Source of the DNA: Vibrio salinus
GTDB taxonomy: Bacteria; Pseudomonadota; Gammaproteobacteria; Enterobacterales; Vibrionaceae
Assembly (NCBI RefSeq): GCF_021272385.1
Contig: NZ_JAJSDZ010000005.1
Location: forward strand, 310,001-374,000
Length of the DNA: 64,000 nt
Direction: 5' to 3'
The stretch's first letter is position 1. Each line of letters starts with the position of its first letter. The position numbers and the translations under genes are program-made. The notes under the pieces are model-generated. The model was not told the DNA's origin. It did not search any database and saw nothing but the letters and a program-made list of their open reading frames with translations. Below, in pieces: positions 1 to 7,392 of the stretch.

Positions 1-764
1 TGGAGCGAAATTCAACAGCCAAGCGATTAACCAAAATCCTGATTGCCCGTAGCCGGATTAACGCAAAATCGCCTTTTCCACCGGTTCCTACACCACAAAC
101 GTCCCCCGATCAGGGACATGGCTCAGCCAGAATCGGAATAGCCCGTAATCAATATCAGCACAGGCAAAATACGACGTCTTTTGAATGGCGTCCGTCCTAT
201 CATGATTTGTTTGATGCCCAGAGCGGTTTTATCCCCGGAGCCCAAATCAGCTTTCTCGATACAAAAGTAAATATTGACGATAACGGTCATAGTGAACTTG
301 ACCATTTTTATTTTATGGATGCTTTAGCATTAGCCCCAAGCAACCGGGTTTTTGATAGTCTCGGCTGGGGAGTGAAAATTGGTTTTGACCGACCTGATGC
401 GACCAATGAAAGCCGTCTGTTTATCAAAGGCGGTGCAGGGAAAGCATGGGGGCAGGCAGACCATTTACATGTTTACTGGCTATTCGAAGCTGAACTAAAT
501 CAGGGACAATTAACGGATCACGACTTTACTTTAGGTGTTGGGGCGAAATCCGGTCTCCTTTACTCATTGACCACACAGCATAGGATTGGAATCGAAGCCG
601 AATGGATCTCTTTAATTGATGGTATTACCGATGATCATTCATCAATAAAAGGAACCTGGAACTGGAGTTTATCAACCAATACGGCACTCAGAACCGAAAT
701 TGGCTACTCGAAATGGCATGAAGAAGAAATGAACGCCCAAGTCACGGCTTATTTCTACTATTAA
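1..764 (+). CDS. C-terminal part of a DUF4105-family (Lnb-type) envelope protein, 5' truncated
   Basis: The reading frame is open from the window edge (first full codon at 3) to the TAA at 762-764, so the N-terminus lies outside the window. The visible part, about 253 residues, carries a proline-rich stretch and then GHGSARIGIAR, which I recognise from the C-terminal region of DUF4105/Lnb-type periplasmic or outer-membrane proteins. The rest alternates polar and hydrophobic residues in beta-strand fashion with many aromatics and ends in YFYY, as an outer-membrane beta-barrel would. I infer an envelope location. The catalytic N-terminal domain expected for the family cannot be seen, so function is open. 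The family assignment rests on memory of the motif and is moderate. An internal ATG at 207 should not be taken as the start. Confidence 0.6.
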   Translation, partial: ERNSTAKRLTKILIARSRINAKSPFPPVPTPQTSPDQGHGSARIGIARNQYQHRQNTTSFEWRPSYHDLFDAQSGFIPGAQISFLDTKVNIDDNGHSELDHFYFMDALALAPSNRVFDSLGWGVKIGFDRPDATNESRLFIKGGAGKAWGQADHLHVYWLFEAELNQGQLTDHDFTLGVGAKSGLLYSLTTQHRIGIEAEWISLIDGITDDHSSIKGTWNWSLSTNTALRTEIGYSKWHEEEMNAQVTAYFYY

Positions 765-775
765 ATTTTGTTATC

Positions 776-809
776 ATCAGGCCTAATTACTCGTTTAGTC
801 AGGCCTGAT
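776..809. repeat. Inverted repeat (hairpin) between the DUF4105 gene and polB
   Basis: ATCAGGCCT at 776-784 is mirrored exactly by AGGCCTGAT at 801-809, with a 16-base loop. It begins 12 bases after the upstream stop codon. No T-run follows on either strand, so it is not a textbook terminator, but it could be a transcript-end or processing hairpin of the upstream gene. It lies inside the longest possible polB frame, which argues for the later polB start. Confidence 0.6.
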
Positions 810-812
810 CCA

Positions 813-3185
813 TTGCAAATTCAAAACGGCTTCCTGCTCACACACCATACCAGAGAGATCAATGGCAGCTCGCATCTCGAATTCTGGATCGCGACGGATA
901 ATGGACCGGCCAGGCTTTTAGTTCCAGAACAAAAACACTGCTATTTTTCACCGATAGCATTCAAAAGTTCACTTTCATCATTAATCGAACAACATAAGAT
1001 TAACGCGATCATACGAGACGTTGAGTTAAAAACGTTTAAAGACGAAACGGTCTGTGCCATTTACACGCCAACATTAAAAACAGCAAATCAACTTTCAGCG
1101 ATATGCCTTCAGCAAAATATCACGCTCTACGAAAACGATGTCCGACTACCGGAAAGATACCTGATGGAACGTTTTATTGGCGGCAGTATGACTTTTAAAG
1201 GCCAGCCGGTAAGGAAAACCACTTATACTGAATTTCATAATGCGCAGTGTCGGAGCGCTGAATACACGCCTCAGTTAAGTGTTGTCTCACTTGATATTGA
1301 ATGCTCCGAAAAAGGAATTCTGTACTCCGTAGGCTTACACAGCAAAACCGATTCCAGAGTCATTATGATTGGTGATACCCCTACCAATAATAGCAGTGAA
1401 ATTGTTATTGAATGGGTTAACAATGAAAAGCAGTTGCTTCAGTCACTCATTAACTGGTTTCAGGTTTACGACCCGGACATCATCATCGGATGGAATGTTA
1501 TCGATTTTGATTTTCAGCTTTTACTTAAACGCGCAAAATGGCACCAACTCCCTTTTATCATTGGCCGTGGAAACCAGACCGGTTACTGCCGCACTTCATC
1601 AAATCAGAAAAACTACGTTTCAATTCCGGGCAGAGTTGTTATTGACGGGATAAGCGCATTAAAAACGGCGACTTATTATTTCCGTTCATGGTCTCTGGAA
1701 AATATCTCTCAAGAATTATTAGGTGAAGGCAAAATTATCCATAATGTTCATGACCGTATGGCTGAAATCAATGATATGTTTCTCCATAACAAAGTGCAGT
1801 TGGCTATTTATAACCTTCAGGACTGCCGGCTTGTCTCCAACATTTTCACCAAAACCCATCTGCTGGATTTTTTAATTCAGCGTTCCAAGTTAACCGGGCT
1901 CGAAATCGACAGAGTGGGAGGTTCCGTTGCCGCCTTCACCAATTTGTACCTGCCTAAACTTCACCGTTCCGGTTATGTTGCCCCCAATTTACAAACAGAA
2001 AGCTGGGTCGCCAGCCCTGGTGGATATGTCATGGATTCCCTACCGGGACTTTATGATTCGGTACTCGTTTTAGACTTCAAAAGTCTGTATCCCTCTATTA
2101 TTCGGACTTTCCTTATTGACCCGCTTGGCTTAATAGAAGGATTAAAGCTACCCACCGGAAATAAAAATGATGAAGCCGTTCCCGGATTTCGTGGCGGTCA
2201 GTTTCACCGGACCAGACACCATTTACCTCAAATGATCGATGATCTCTGGAAAGCCCGTGATATTGCTAAAAAAAACGACGAAAAAGCATTCTCTCAGGCT
2301 ATCAAAATTATTATGAACTCTTTTTACGGTGTTCTGGGTTCATCCGGTTGCCGCTTTTTCGACACCCGTCTGGCTTCAAGCATAACGATGCGTGGTCATG
2401 AGATCATGAAAAAAACAAGGCAACTGATTGAAGATCAGGGATACACCGTCATATACGGAGATACCGATTCAACCTTCGTATCTTTACACCAAAAAGCCAC
2501 TCAGGAAGATGCGGATGCTATTGGCAAAAAACTGGTTAAGCTTATCAACCAATGGTGGCAGACACACTTAGCATCAGACTACAATTTAGAAAGTTGTCTC
2601 GAAATCGAGTACGAAACACATTATAAGCGTTTTCTGATGCCAACCATACGTGGAGCAGATATCGGTTCTAAAAAGCGTTACGCCGGACTGAAAGTCAATT
2701 CTGATAACGAATCAACTATTATTTTTAAAGGACTGGAAAGTGCCCGGACAGACTGGACCGAATTGTCACAACATTTTCAGTATCGGTTATATGAACTGAT
2801 TTTTAATCATCAGGCTCCGGAAGAATATATTGAGACTCTGGTTAACGAGACACTCTCGGGAAAACATGACAACGAGCTTGTTTACCGGAAAAGATTACGG
2901 CGGAAACTGTCAGATTATCAGAAAAATGTCCCCCCTCAGGTCAGAGCCGCAAGGCTGGCCGATGACATTAATCAGCGTTTAGGACGTCCGCTTCAGTACC
3001 AAAACAAAGGCGTGATAGAATACGTCATTACTCTGTCCGGACCGGAGCCTCTGGAATATCAAAAATCACCTATTGACTATGACCACTATATTGAAAAGCA
3101 GTTAAAACCGGTTGCCGACGCCATTTTACCTTTTATCGGAAAATCATTTGATGACATTTGGAAACCTCAGCTAGGATTATTTTGA
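813..3185 (+). CDS. polB: DNA polymerase II (family B)
   Basis: Family B DNA polymerase with 3'-5' proofreading, the SOS-associated Pol II that restarts replication past lesions in enterics and vibrios. In order, the exonuclease motifs are SLDIECS (ExoI), GWNVIDFDF (ExoII) and YNLQDCRLV (ExoIII); the polymerase motifs are DFKSLYPSII (A), KIIMNSFYGVLGS (B) and YGDTDSTF (C), all with their acidic residues. The longest frame starts at a TTG at 768. I prefer the TTG at 813, giving about 790 residues starting MQIQNGFLLT, because E. coli Pol II (783 residues) begins only a few residues before the same GF-L-T motif and because the 768 extension is encoded by a hairpin. CAGG upstream could serve as a weak ribosome site. 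No LexA box was seen directly upstream. It ends one base from the convergent next gene. Confidence 0.95.
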   Translation: MQIQNGFLLTHHTREINGSSHLEFWIATDNGPARLLVPEQKHCYFSPIAFKSSLSSLIEQHKINAIIRDVELKTFKDETVCAIYTPTLKTANQLSAICLQQNITLYENDVRLPERYLMERFIGGSMTFKGQPVRKTTYTEFHNAQCRSAEYTPQLSVVSLDIECSEKGILYSVGLHSKTDSRVIMIGDTPTNNSSEIVIEWVNNEKQLLQSLINWFQVYDPDIIIGWNVIDFDFQLLLKRAKWHQLPFIIGRGNQTGYCRTSSNQKNYVSIPGRVVIDGISALKTATYYFRSWSLENISQELLGEGKIIHNVHDRMAEINDMFLHNKVQLAIYNLQDCRLVSNIFTKTHLLDFLIQRSKLTGLEIDRVGGSVAAFTNLYLPKLHRSGYVAPNLQTESWVASPGGYVMDSLPGLYDSVLVLDFKSLYPSIIRTFLIDPLGLIEGLKLPTGNKNDEAVPGFRGGQFHRTRHHLPQMIDDLWKARDIAKKNDEKAFSQAIKIIMNSFYGVLGSSGCRFFDTRLASSITMRGHEIMKKTRQLIEDQGYTVIYGDTDSTFVSLHQKATQEDADAIGKKLVKLINQWWQTHLASDYNLESCLEIEYETHYKRFLMPTIRGADIGSKKRYAGLKVNSDNESTIIFKGLESARTDWTELSQHFQYRLYELIFNHQAPEEYIETLVNETLSGKHDNELVYRKRLRRKLSDYQKNVPPQVRAARLADDINQRLGRPLQYQNKGVIEYVITLSGPEPLEYQKSPIDYDHYIEKQLKPVADAILPFIGKSFDDIWKPQLGLF

Positions 3186-3186
3186 T

Positions 3187-3954
3187 TCACCCGATACGAA
3201 ATTCCGTTTTCTCATATTGACGTATAAGCCAAAGGCCGAAATCATCAATAAGTCCGATAACGGAACGCTTCGGGATCAGTTTTCCTTTTAATAAAATACC
3301 CAACCGGTGAATCTGCTTTTCTTTTTCCGGATGGTATTTCAGAAACGCCACCCCGCATTCAACCGGATCATCAAACCAACGTTTGTCTTTGTACATAATA
3401 AGTGAATAAGAAGCCCTGAGTAACTTTTTCGCTATCTGTCTCTGAGCTTCTATCAGCTCTTCTTCTCTGGTCGCCTTTGCTATTTTACCACGATAAAATG
3501 GAATCCAGTCAGACACATCCATATTCCAGTACTTTGCAATTTCCCAACTCGGTTCATAATCCCCAAAACACTCCGCCATGTTGTCACCGTGAACACAAAC
3601 AGAACAATGCTTTAGTAAAAAACCCCACGAAAACAAGCTGTCCAGTGAAGCAATTTCAGAAACCAAGGCCGTTTTTATCGAAACATCTGTAACATATGGG
3701 AAATCTTTCTGAAAACGCCAGCGTAACGTATTAAAAAGAGTTTGCCTGTTTTCTTCAAACTGATGATGAGTTACAACGATGACATCAAGATTCGATTGAT
3801 AAGCCACGGCTGTTTTCCGGGCCACACTTCCATAAATATACAAACTGTGAAGATTGGAGCCTAATCCGGCTTTCATATAGCGACATAAATCAGCAACAAC
3901 CGGTTGATACATCGTCTGGAACCCAAGTTTAGGATCAATAACAGGTAAAGGCAT
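3187..3954 (-). CDS. Nucleotidyltransferase-fold protein with altered DxD motif
   Basis: 255 residues. The N-terminal third has the minimal nucleotidyltransferase signature: YGSVARKTA (G42-S43) and, 12 residues on, SNLDVIVV. The usual second motif is D-x-D; here the first acid is Asn55 (AAT codon) and only Asp57 remains. A possible third acid is Asp90 in VTDVSIK. The C-terminal part (about 110-250) is helical, as in the substrate-binding half of kanamycin-type or MNT-type transferases. It could therefore be an enzyme with reduced or altered metal binding, or a non-catalytic relative; substrate is unknown. It converges with polB, the two stop codons being one base apart. The ATG at 3954 has AAGGAA about 14 bases upstream, further away than usual. 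Confidence 0.7.
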   Translation of the reverse strand: MPLPVIDPKLGFQTMYQPVVADLCRYMKAGLGSNLHSLYIYGSVARKTAVAYQSNLDVIVVTHHQFEENRQTLFNTLRWRFQKDFPYVTDVSIKTALVSEIASLDSLFSWGFLLKHCSVCVHGDNMAECFGDYEPSWEIAKYWNMDVSDWIPFYRGKIAKATREEELIEAQRQIAKKLLRASYSLIMYKDKRWFDDPVECGVAFLKYHPEKEKQIHRLGILLKGKLIPKRSVIGLIDDFGLWLIRQYEKTEFRIG

Positions 3955-4035
3955 ATTTATATTGTCAATTTCCTTTAAGTTTCAATGAGCAAAAGAATAC
4001 GTTTCTAAATATTTCTATTCAAGATGGGCTTTCGC

Positions 4036-4064
4036 TATAATACGCTAACTATTGTAACTAAGGA
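4036..4064 (+). promoter_or_regulatory. Likely promoter -10 and ribosome site of efpL
   Basis: A consensus TATAAT lies at 4036-4041 and AAGGA at 4060-4064, nine bases before the ATG at 4073. The -35 region about 17 bases upstream is T-rich but poor. This is the only promoter-like signal in the short gap after the divergent nucleotidyltransferase gene. Confidence 0.5.
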
Positions 4065-4072
4065 ATTATTCC

Positions 4073-4639
4073 ATGCCAAAGGCAACAGAAATCAAAAAAG
4101 GGTTTGTCGTTTCTCTGAATGGCAAAGTACTGCTTGTGAAAGACATTGATGTAACCAAACCGAGTGCACGTGGCGGCAATACGGTTTACCGGTTCCGGTT
4201 TTCAGATCTGGCTACGGGTGGCAAAGTTGAAGAACGCTTTAAAGCCGATGATATTCTGGAAACAGTAGAAATGAACAAGCGCCCTTCGACGTTTTCTTAT
4301 ATCGATGGCGATGAATATATTTTTATGGATTCAGAAGATTACACACAATACAACTTCAAAAAAGAAGATATTGAAGACGAACTTCTGTTTATCAATGAAG
4401 ATACTCAGGGGTTAAGTGTTGTTCTGATTGACGGTAATCCGGTTGCCATTGATCTACCAGCTTCTGTTGAATTGGTTATCGATGAAACCGATCCATCTAT
4501 CAAAGGCGCATCTGCATCTGCAAGAACCAAACCGGCTCACTTTGCATCCGGCCTTGTGGTACAGGTACCGGAATACATTGCTACCGGTGATCGTGTTCTA
4601 ATTAATACCGCTGAACGCAAATTCATGAGCAGAGCATAA
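4073..4639 (+). CDS. efpL: EF-P-like elongation factor EfpL (YeiP)
   Basis: 188 residues, colinear with E. coli YeiP/EfpL (190). It binds stalled ribosomes near the P/E sites and helps translation through proline-rich and other difficult motifs. It has the three domains of the EF-P family: a KOW-like N-domain (1-65), an OB domain with [15 protein letters not shown] (about 78-125) and a C-terminal OB domain with [11 protein letters not shown] and [11 protein letters not shown]. The tip of the first loop is KPSARGG with Arg33 in place of the lysine that is modified in EF-P, which matches EfpL rather than EF-P. Start ATG at 4073 follows a good AAGGA. It is followed at 19 bases by the DUF440 gene, so the two may be cotranscribed. 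Confidence 0.93.
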   Translation: MPKATEIKKGFVVSLNGKVLLVKDIDVTKPSARGGNTVYRFRFSDLATGGKVEERFKADDILETVEMNKRPSTFSYIDGDEYIFMDSEDYTQYNFKKEDIEDELLFINEDTQGLSVVLIDGNPVAIDLPASVELVIDETDPSIKGASASARTKPAHFASGLVVQVPEYIATGDRVLINTAERKFMSRA

Positions 4640-4658
4640 CAAAACGGTAAATATCATT

Positions 4659-4979
4659 ATGACGGACAAATTAACATACGACGAAGCAATTGAAGCCGCT
4701 TACGACATTTTTTTAGAAATGGCTCCGGACAATCTTGAAGCAGCAGACGTGATTCTTTTCACGGCTCAGTTTGATGACCGGGGAGCCGCAGAATTGGTTG
4801 ATATTTCGGATGACTGGGCAGAGCATACCGGCTTTGATGTTGATAAAGAACGTTTTGCAGAAGTTCGAATTGGCTTGGTTAATGAAGAAAATGATGTTCT
4901 CGATGATATTTTTGCCAGAATGCTGATCAGCCTGATTCCAGAAGACAAATCGTGTCATATTCTCTGGAAAAGAGATTAA
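4659..4979 (+). CDS. DUF440 family protein (HI1450/YciU-like DNA mimic)
   Basis: 106 residues, very acidic, matching E. coli YciU and H. influenzae HI1450 through TYDEAIEAAYDIFLEMAPDN, ADVILFTAQFDDRGAAEL and the C-terminal SCHILWKRD. HI1450 was proposed as a double-stranded DNA mimic because its surface carries evenly spaced acidic residues; here Asp/Glu make up about a quarter of the chain. A target protein is not known from this sequence. It lies 19 bases after efpL on the same strand. No strong terminator was found in the 171 bases before the HutC gene. Confidence 0.9.
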   Translation: MTDKLTYDEAIEAAYDIFLEMAPDNLEAADVILFTAQFDDRGAAELVDISDDWAEHTGFDVDKERFAEVRIGLVNEENDVLDDIFARMLISLIPEDKSCHILWKRD

Positions 4980-5118
4980 AAACACTCTGGCTAGTCAGAT
5001 ACAAAGGACCAGACAGATCCATTTCTGGCTGGTCTTCTCACTCCCTCGCAGTAAACGAAGCTGAACATCAACATCACTGGCAGCATAAACAGTTGCAATT
5101 TCGTCCGTAAACCGAGAT

Positions 5119-5136
5119 GATTTGTATATTCAAATC
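5119..5136. promoter_or_regulatory. Palindromic operator of the HutC-like repressor gene
   Basis: GATTTGTATATTCAAATC is an 18-base palindrome with a single mismatched pair (5125/5130), ending 14 bases before the start codon of the HutC-type gene. It contains the TGTATATNCA core that resembles operators of GntR/HutC repressors. Inference: autoregulation by the adjacent gene product. Confidence 0.7.
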
Positions 5137-5150
5137 AACCTGACGAAGTT

Positions 5151-5861
5151 ATGAACGAATCCCCACTTTATATTCAGATAAAACAATATATAGAAGACAA
5201 AATTGATTCAGGCCTGTGGTCTGTCGGACATCGGATTACCACAGAGATGGATCTGGCCGAACAATTTAACGTCAGCCGTATGACCGTCAACAAAGCTATT
5301 CGGGATCTAGTCAATAAAGGAAAACTACAAAGACGTCCCCGCTTAGGAACTTTCGTTTCAACTCCTCAACAGAAAGCAGAATCACCATTACTGGATATAA
5401 GAAATATTGCGGATGAAATCCATAGCCGGGGGCAGGAATATCATAGCAAAGTCAAAGTACAGAAAAGCCTGATTGCAACCGACGATATTGCAACAAAGCT
5501 GGGGGTTATGCTTGGATCACAAACCTATTACACTGAAATCATTCACTACGCAGACGATACGCCAATTCAACTTGAGGTTCGCTGGGTAAACGCACAATAC
5601 GCTCCCGACTATATTAATCAGGACTTTACCCAAATCACCCCAAATCAATATCTGTCACAGGCATGTCCGTTAAGCGCAATTGAACACACTGTCGAAGCGA
5701 TAATTCCGGATCAAAAAATAAGAGCAGCACTACTACTTTCCGGACAAGAACCCTGTTTGTTACTCAACAGAAGGACCTGGAGTAATGAAAAGTTAATCAG
5801 TTCTGCGTTATTGTACCATCCGGCAAGCAAATATAAGCTATCATCAAAAGTCTCACTTTAA
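5151..5861 (+). CDS. GntR-family repressor of the HutC type (UTRA domain)
   Basis: 236 residues. Residues 1-70 form a GntR winged helix (SPLYIQIKQYIEDKI, LAEQFNVSRMTVNKAIRDL, RPRLGTFVS); about 90-230 form a UTRA effector domain. IADEIHSRGQEYHSKV, PIQLEVRWVN, PDYINQDFTQITPNQYL and SAIEHTVEAI closely follow HutC, the repressor of histidine utilisation that senses urocanate. No hutU, hutH, hutG or hutI gene is near it, so it is an orphan: either a leftover of a lost hut cluster or a regulator with other targets. A near-perfect palindrome lies just upstream. The SD is weak (GACGAAG). The protein is full length and shows no decay. Confidence 0.85.
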   Translation: MNESPLYIQIKQYIEDKIDSGLWSVGHRITTEMDLAEQFNVSRMTVNKAIRDLVNKGKLQRRPRLGTFVSTPQQKAESPLLDIRNIADEIHSRGQEYHSKVKVQKSLIATDDIATKLGVMLGSQTYYTEIIHYADDTPIQLEVRWVNAQYAPDYINQDFTQITPNQYLSQACPLSAIEHTVEAIIPDQKIRAALLLSGQEPCLLLNRRTWSNEKLISSALLYHPASKYKLSSKVSL

Positions 5862-6060
5862 ATGCATATACGTCAAAAAAGGATAAATCGCTTGTTTTTC
5901 TGTCAGGAATTCATAAACTAACGCATTCGTTTCAATGAAATCACAGTCACAGTCTTTTTCTTCTGACCGGGATATTCTTATTATCTTCTGAACTGGATAG
6001 ACCATTGAGACTTCATTGTCATATATAATTTGACTCAGTTTTGGTTATGTAACGTATATT

Positions 6061-6789
6061 ATGTTTTTAGCTCCTTATTATTCTTCGAACGAACAACAAT
6101 TTCAGTTTACCCGCGAACAGGCAAGTCATTTTGCTAAAAAAGTGGCTGGTGATTTCAATCCTATCCATGATGAAGACAATAAACGCTTCTGTGTCCCTGG
6201 CGACCTTTTGTTTGCTGTCTTACTGCAAAAACACGGTATCTGCCAGAGAATGCGGTTCACCTTTTCGGGCATGGTCAACGATGGAATCCCATTACATATT
6301 GCACAAAAATCGGAAGGTGAAATTGCAGTCGTTGATGCAAATGAGAAAGAGTATTTGCACATGCACCATGAAGGTGAGACAAGCAAAAACAGCGATTTTA
6401 TCGAACATCTGGTGACCAGTTATGTCAAGTTCTCCGGAATGAACTTCCCACACATCATGGTTCCGCTAATGAAGGAACAGCAAATGATGATTAATTGTTC
6501 AAGACCACTTGTTATCTATGAAAGTATGGAAGTTGAATTCAGTCACCTGAACCTCACCCACCCCGAAGTGTCATTCTCCGGAGCAACTTTTGATGTCGAT
6601 GGTAAGAGAGGTATCGTTACTCTGAACTTTGAATTTCTTGAAGAGGGATCAATTGTTGGCCGAGGGGCAAAAAAGATGGTAGCCAGTGGCCTGAAGCCCT
6701 ACTCTCAGGAAGCAGTGGACGGACTTGTCGAACGATTCAACGAAAGAAAAGCGTATTTCCGTGAACAATTTTCGGTAGTTGCTGCCTGA
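6061..6789 (+). CDS. DUF3581 family protein with MaoC-like hot-dog signature
   Basis: 242 residues, a family I know mainly from Vibrio and relatives. Residues about 24-45 read KKVAGDFNPIHDEDN followed by a HG at about 56-57; GDFNPIH is the signature of MaoC-type hot-dog enoyl-CoA hydratases, where Asp and His are catalytic. This suggests a hot-dog fold and perhaps an acyl-thioester substrate, but the family function is not established. No Shine-Dalgarno sequence precedes the ATG; the bases just before it read TATATT. An intrinsic terminator follows at 32 bases. It stands alone between the HutC-type gene and convergent genes. Confidence 0.8.
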   Translation: MFLAPYYSSNEQQFQFTREQASHFAKKVAGDFNPIHDEDNKRFCVPGDLLFAVLLQKHGICQRMRFTFSGMVNDGIPLHIAQKSEGEIAVVDANEKEYLHMHHEGETSKNSDFIEHLVTSYVKFSGMNFPHIMVPLMKEQQMMINCSRPLVIYESMEVEFSHLNLTHPEVSFSGATFDVDGKRGIVTLNFEFLEEGSIVGRGAKKMVASGLKPYSQEAVDGLVERFNERKAYFREQFSVVAA

Positions 6790-6820
6790 TAACCCAAAAG
6801 TTACAATAATCAAAGATGAT

Positions 6821-6848
6821 AAACCACAGCGCTCTGCTGTGGTTTTTT
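6821..6848. terminator. Intrinsic terminator after the DUF3581 gene
   Basis: AAACCACAGC (6821-6830) pairs with GCTGTGGTTT (6836-6845) around a 5-base loop, followed by T to 6848. It lies between convergent genes. Confidence 0.9.
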
Positions 6849-7326
6849 ATATCCAGCGCCGGACTCTGCTTTTATATTCAAGATAATCCTGACCAAATTT
6901 TCGGGTCATTGCCTGTTCTTCAGGAAGAATCTGAAAACGATTCATGTAAAGGACAAACAGCCAGCTAATAAAAACGCCCCATATGTTACCAATATACAAA
7001 CTATAACAAAGCAACAGCAACACCAATCCTAAATACATTGGATTTCTTGAAAAACGAAAAACGCCACCAGATACCACGGTGCTGGCTTTACTGACATCAA
7101 CCGGGTTGACAGTTGTCGATGCTTTCTTAAATGCCCACAAAGCAAAAATACCGAATATCCCGGCACCAATAAAACAAATCATAGCCAATAGGTAGCGCAA
7201 TAAGCGGAAACTGTCTGTCTTACCAAAATCGATAAGATCATTAACACCATAAATTGCAGCAATCGCGATAGCAAACACGAATACCGGAGGAATAATCCGA
7301 TTCAATGAATTCTCTCCTATCACCAT
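6847..7326 (-). CDS. Isoprenylcysteine carboxyl methyltransferase-family membrane protein
   Basis: 159 residues with four hydrophobic segments (about 10-30, 43-66, 98-114, 116-128). The diagnostic ICMT/phospholipid methyltransferase C-terminal signature is present: FRFSRNPMYLG at about 90-100 and ILPEEQAMTRKFGQDYLEY near the C-terminus, which bind S-adenosylmethionine in the family. In bacteria the substrate is generally unknown; prenylated proteins are not expected. It is downstream of ydiJ on the same strand, 66 bases away, but a terminator hairpin separates them, so it probably gets only read-through or has its own promoter. Confidence 0.85.
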   Translation of the reverse strand: MVIGENSLNRIIPPVFVFAIAIAAIYGVNDLIDFGKTDSFRLLRYLLAMICFIGAGIFGIFALWAFKKASTTVNPVDVSKASTVVSGGVFRFSRNPMYLGLVLLLLCYSLYIGNIWGVFISWLFVLYMNRFQILPEEQAMTRKFGQDYLEYKSRVRRWI

Positions 7327-7352
7327 AATGTAAGGATGACGGAATATAAACC

Positions 7353-7388
7353 AAAACCGCCAATGCTTAATTTAACATTGGCGGTTTA
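7353..7388 (-). terminator. Terminator of ydiJ
   Basis: Read on the minus strand, AAACCGCCAATG pairs with CATTGGCGGTTT around a short A/T loop and ends in GGTTTTGG. The reverse strand also carries a weak T-run. Confidence 0.8.
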
Positions 7389-7392
7389 AAAA

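Noticed and set aside
768..812. N-terminal extension of polB from TTG 768
   Set aside because: Encoded by a hairpin and not present in the family as I know it; start set at 813.
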